Shown piece by piece: positions 13,407 to 13,501 of a stretch of DNA of 13,501 nt. Origin of the DNA: an uncultured Candidatus Berkelbacteria bacterium (lineage in GTDB: Bacteria > Patescibacteriota > UBA1384 > CAILIB01); assembly GCA_937895715.1 (NCBI GenBank), contig CALBLZ010000292.1, forward strand, positions 1 through 13,501, read 5' to 3'. The notes below the pieces were generated by a model. It saw only the letters and a list, made by a program, of their open reading frames with translations. It did not search any database and had not been told where the DNA came from. Each line of letters starts with the position of its first letter. Positions within the stretch are counted from its first letter, which is position 1. A program made the position numbers and the translations under genes.

Positions 13407-13501
13407 CGCACTCGCCTACGCAGCAAAGCTTATTCGTACCCGCTTACGAAGCGCCTGGGAGATCGACCAGGCGCTTTTGAAACGCGATGTTGAGCCGAGT
13501 G
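13396..13501 (+). CDS. recX: N-terminus of recombination regulator RecX (partial)
   Basis: RecX binds RecA filaments and blocks their extension. Only 35 codons are present before the window ends. The reading MALSALAYAAKLIRTRLRSA followed by WEIDQALLKRDVEPS resembles the first RecX helical repeat (hydrophobic helix, then RSxxEhxxxLxxxxhxP), and position directly after recA is the usual place for recX. The ATG at 13396 is five bases past the recA stop. Assignment rests on this short match plus context. Confidence 0.75.
   Translation, partial: MALSALAYAAKLIRTRLRSAWEIDQALLKRDVEPS
13449..13478 (+). terminator. Terminator-like hairpin inside recX
   Basis: AAGCGCCTGG (13449-13458) pairs perfectly with CCAGGCGCTT (13467-13476) around GAGATCGA, and TTTT covers 13475-13478, partly within the stem. 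It lies about 55 bases inside the recX coding region. It could cut the recA transcript short and keep RecX low. The U-run is short, so termination would be partial at best. Confidence 0.4.

Noticed and set aside
1..13501. CRISPR arrays, insertion sequences, phage genes, integrase sites or replication origin
   Set aside because: No regularly spaced repeats, transposase or integrase motifs, terminal repeats with target duplications, or clusters of DnaA boxes were seen.

Overview
The window (about 13.5 kb, near 50% GC) is a dense block of bacterial housekeeping genes. It has no insertion sequence, phage gene, CRISPR array or other clear accessory island. Gene content and order point to a candidate-phyla-radiation (Patescibacteria) bacterium, possibly near Microgenomates/Katanobacteria. 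The clues are rpsO and pnp next to a DHH phosphoesterase, small orphan prepilins, ftsK followed by a RodZ-like HTH membrane protein, recA and recX, several short membrane proteins of no known family, and many genes without a Shine-Dalgarno sequence. This placement is inferred from recalled synteny and was not tested with a tree. UGA behaves as a stop (DHH gene, RodZ-like gene), so the UGA=Gly groups are unlikely.

Layout. 1-79: 5' end of a minus-strand membrane-protein gene with a consensus promoter. 206-4197 (minus): pnp, rpsO and a DHH/DHHA1 phosphoesterase, with terminators after pnp and rpsO and promoters before rpsO and the DHH gene. 4273-5473 (minus): two overlapping type IV prepilin-like genes. 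5518-6300 (plus): a membrane-anchored protein with a Pro/Thr-rich linker and an unrecognised outer domain. 6350-7275 (minus): a tRNA operon Gly-Cys-secG-Leu-Phe-Val running from one promoter to one terminator, with a hairpin-rich spacer between the last two tRNAs. 7358-8014 (plus): two short single-helix membrane proteins; the second has a near-perfect sigma-70 promoter. 8089-9198 (minus): ychF. 9253-13501 (plus): ftsK, rodZ-like gene, recA and the start of recX.

How the genes work together. pnp and rpsO, with the DHH enzyme, cover RNA decay, the ribosome and nucleotide or oligonucleotide turnover. ftsK, the RodZ-like gene, recA and recX cover chromosome segregation, division or shape, and recombination. 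secG serves protein export, on which the prepilins and other membrane proteins depend.

The most interesting signals are regulatory. (i) Five genes have a -10 hexamer ending 6 or 7 bases before the ATG, the geometry expected of leaderless mRNAs, while recA, the 63-codon gene and the first gene have leaders with Shine-Dalgarno sequences. (ii) Palindromes lie on the promoters of the first gene, the 63-codon gene and recA. (iii) The recA-recX junction holds a hairpin around the recX start codon and a terminator-like hairpin inside recX. I saw no clearly new multi-gene system; the best candidate for an undescribed gene is the 63-residue membrane protein at 7823-8014.
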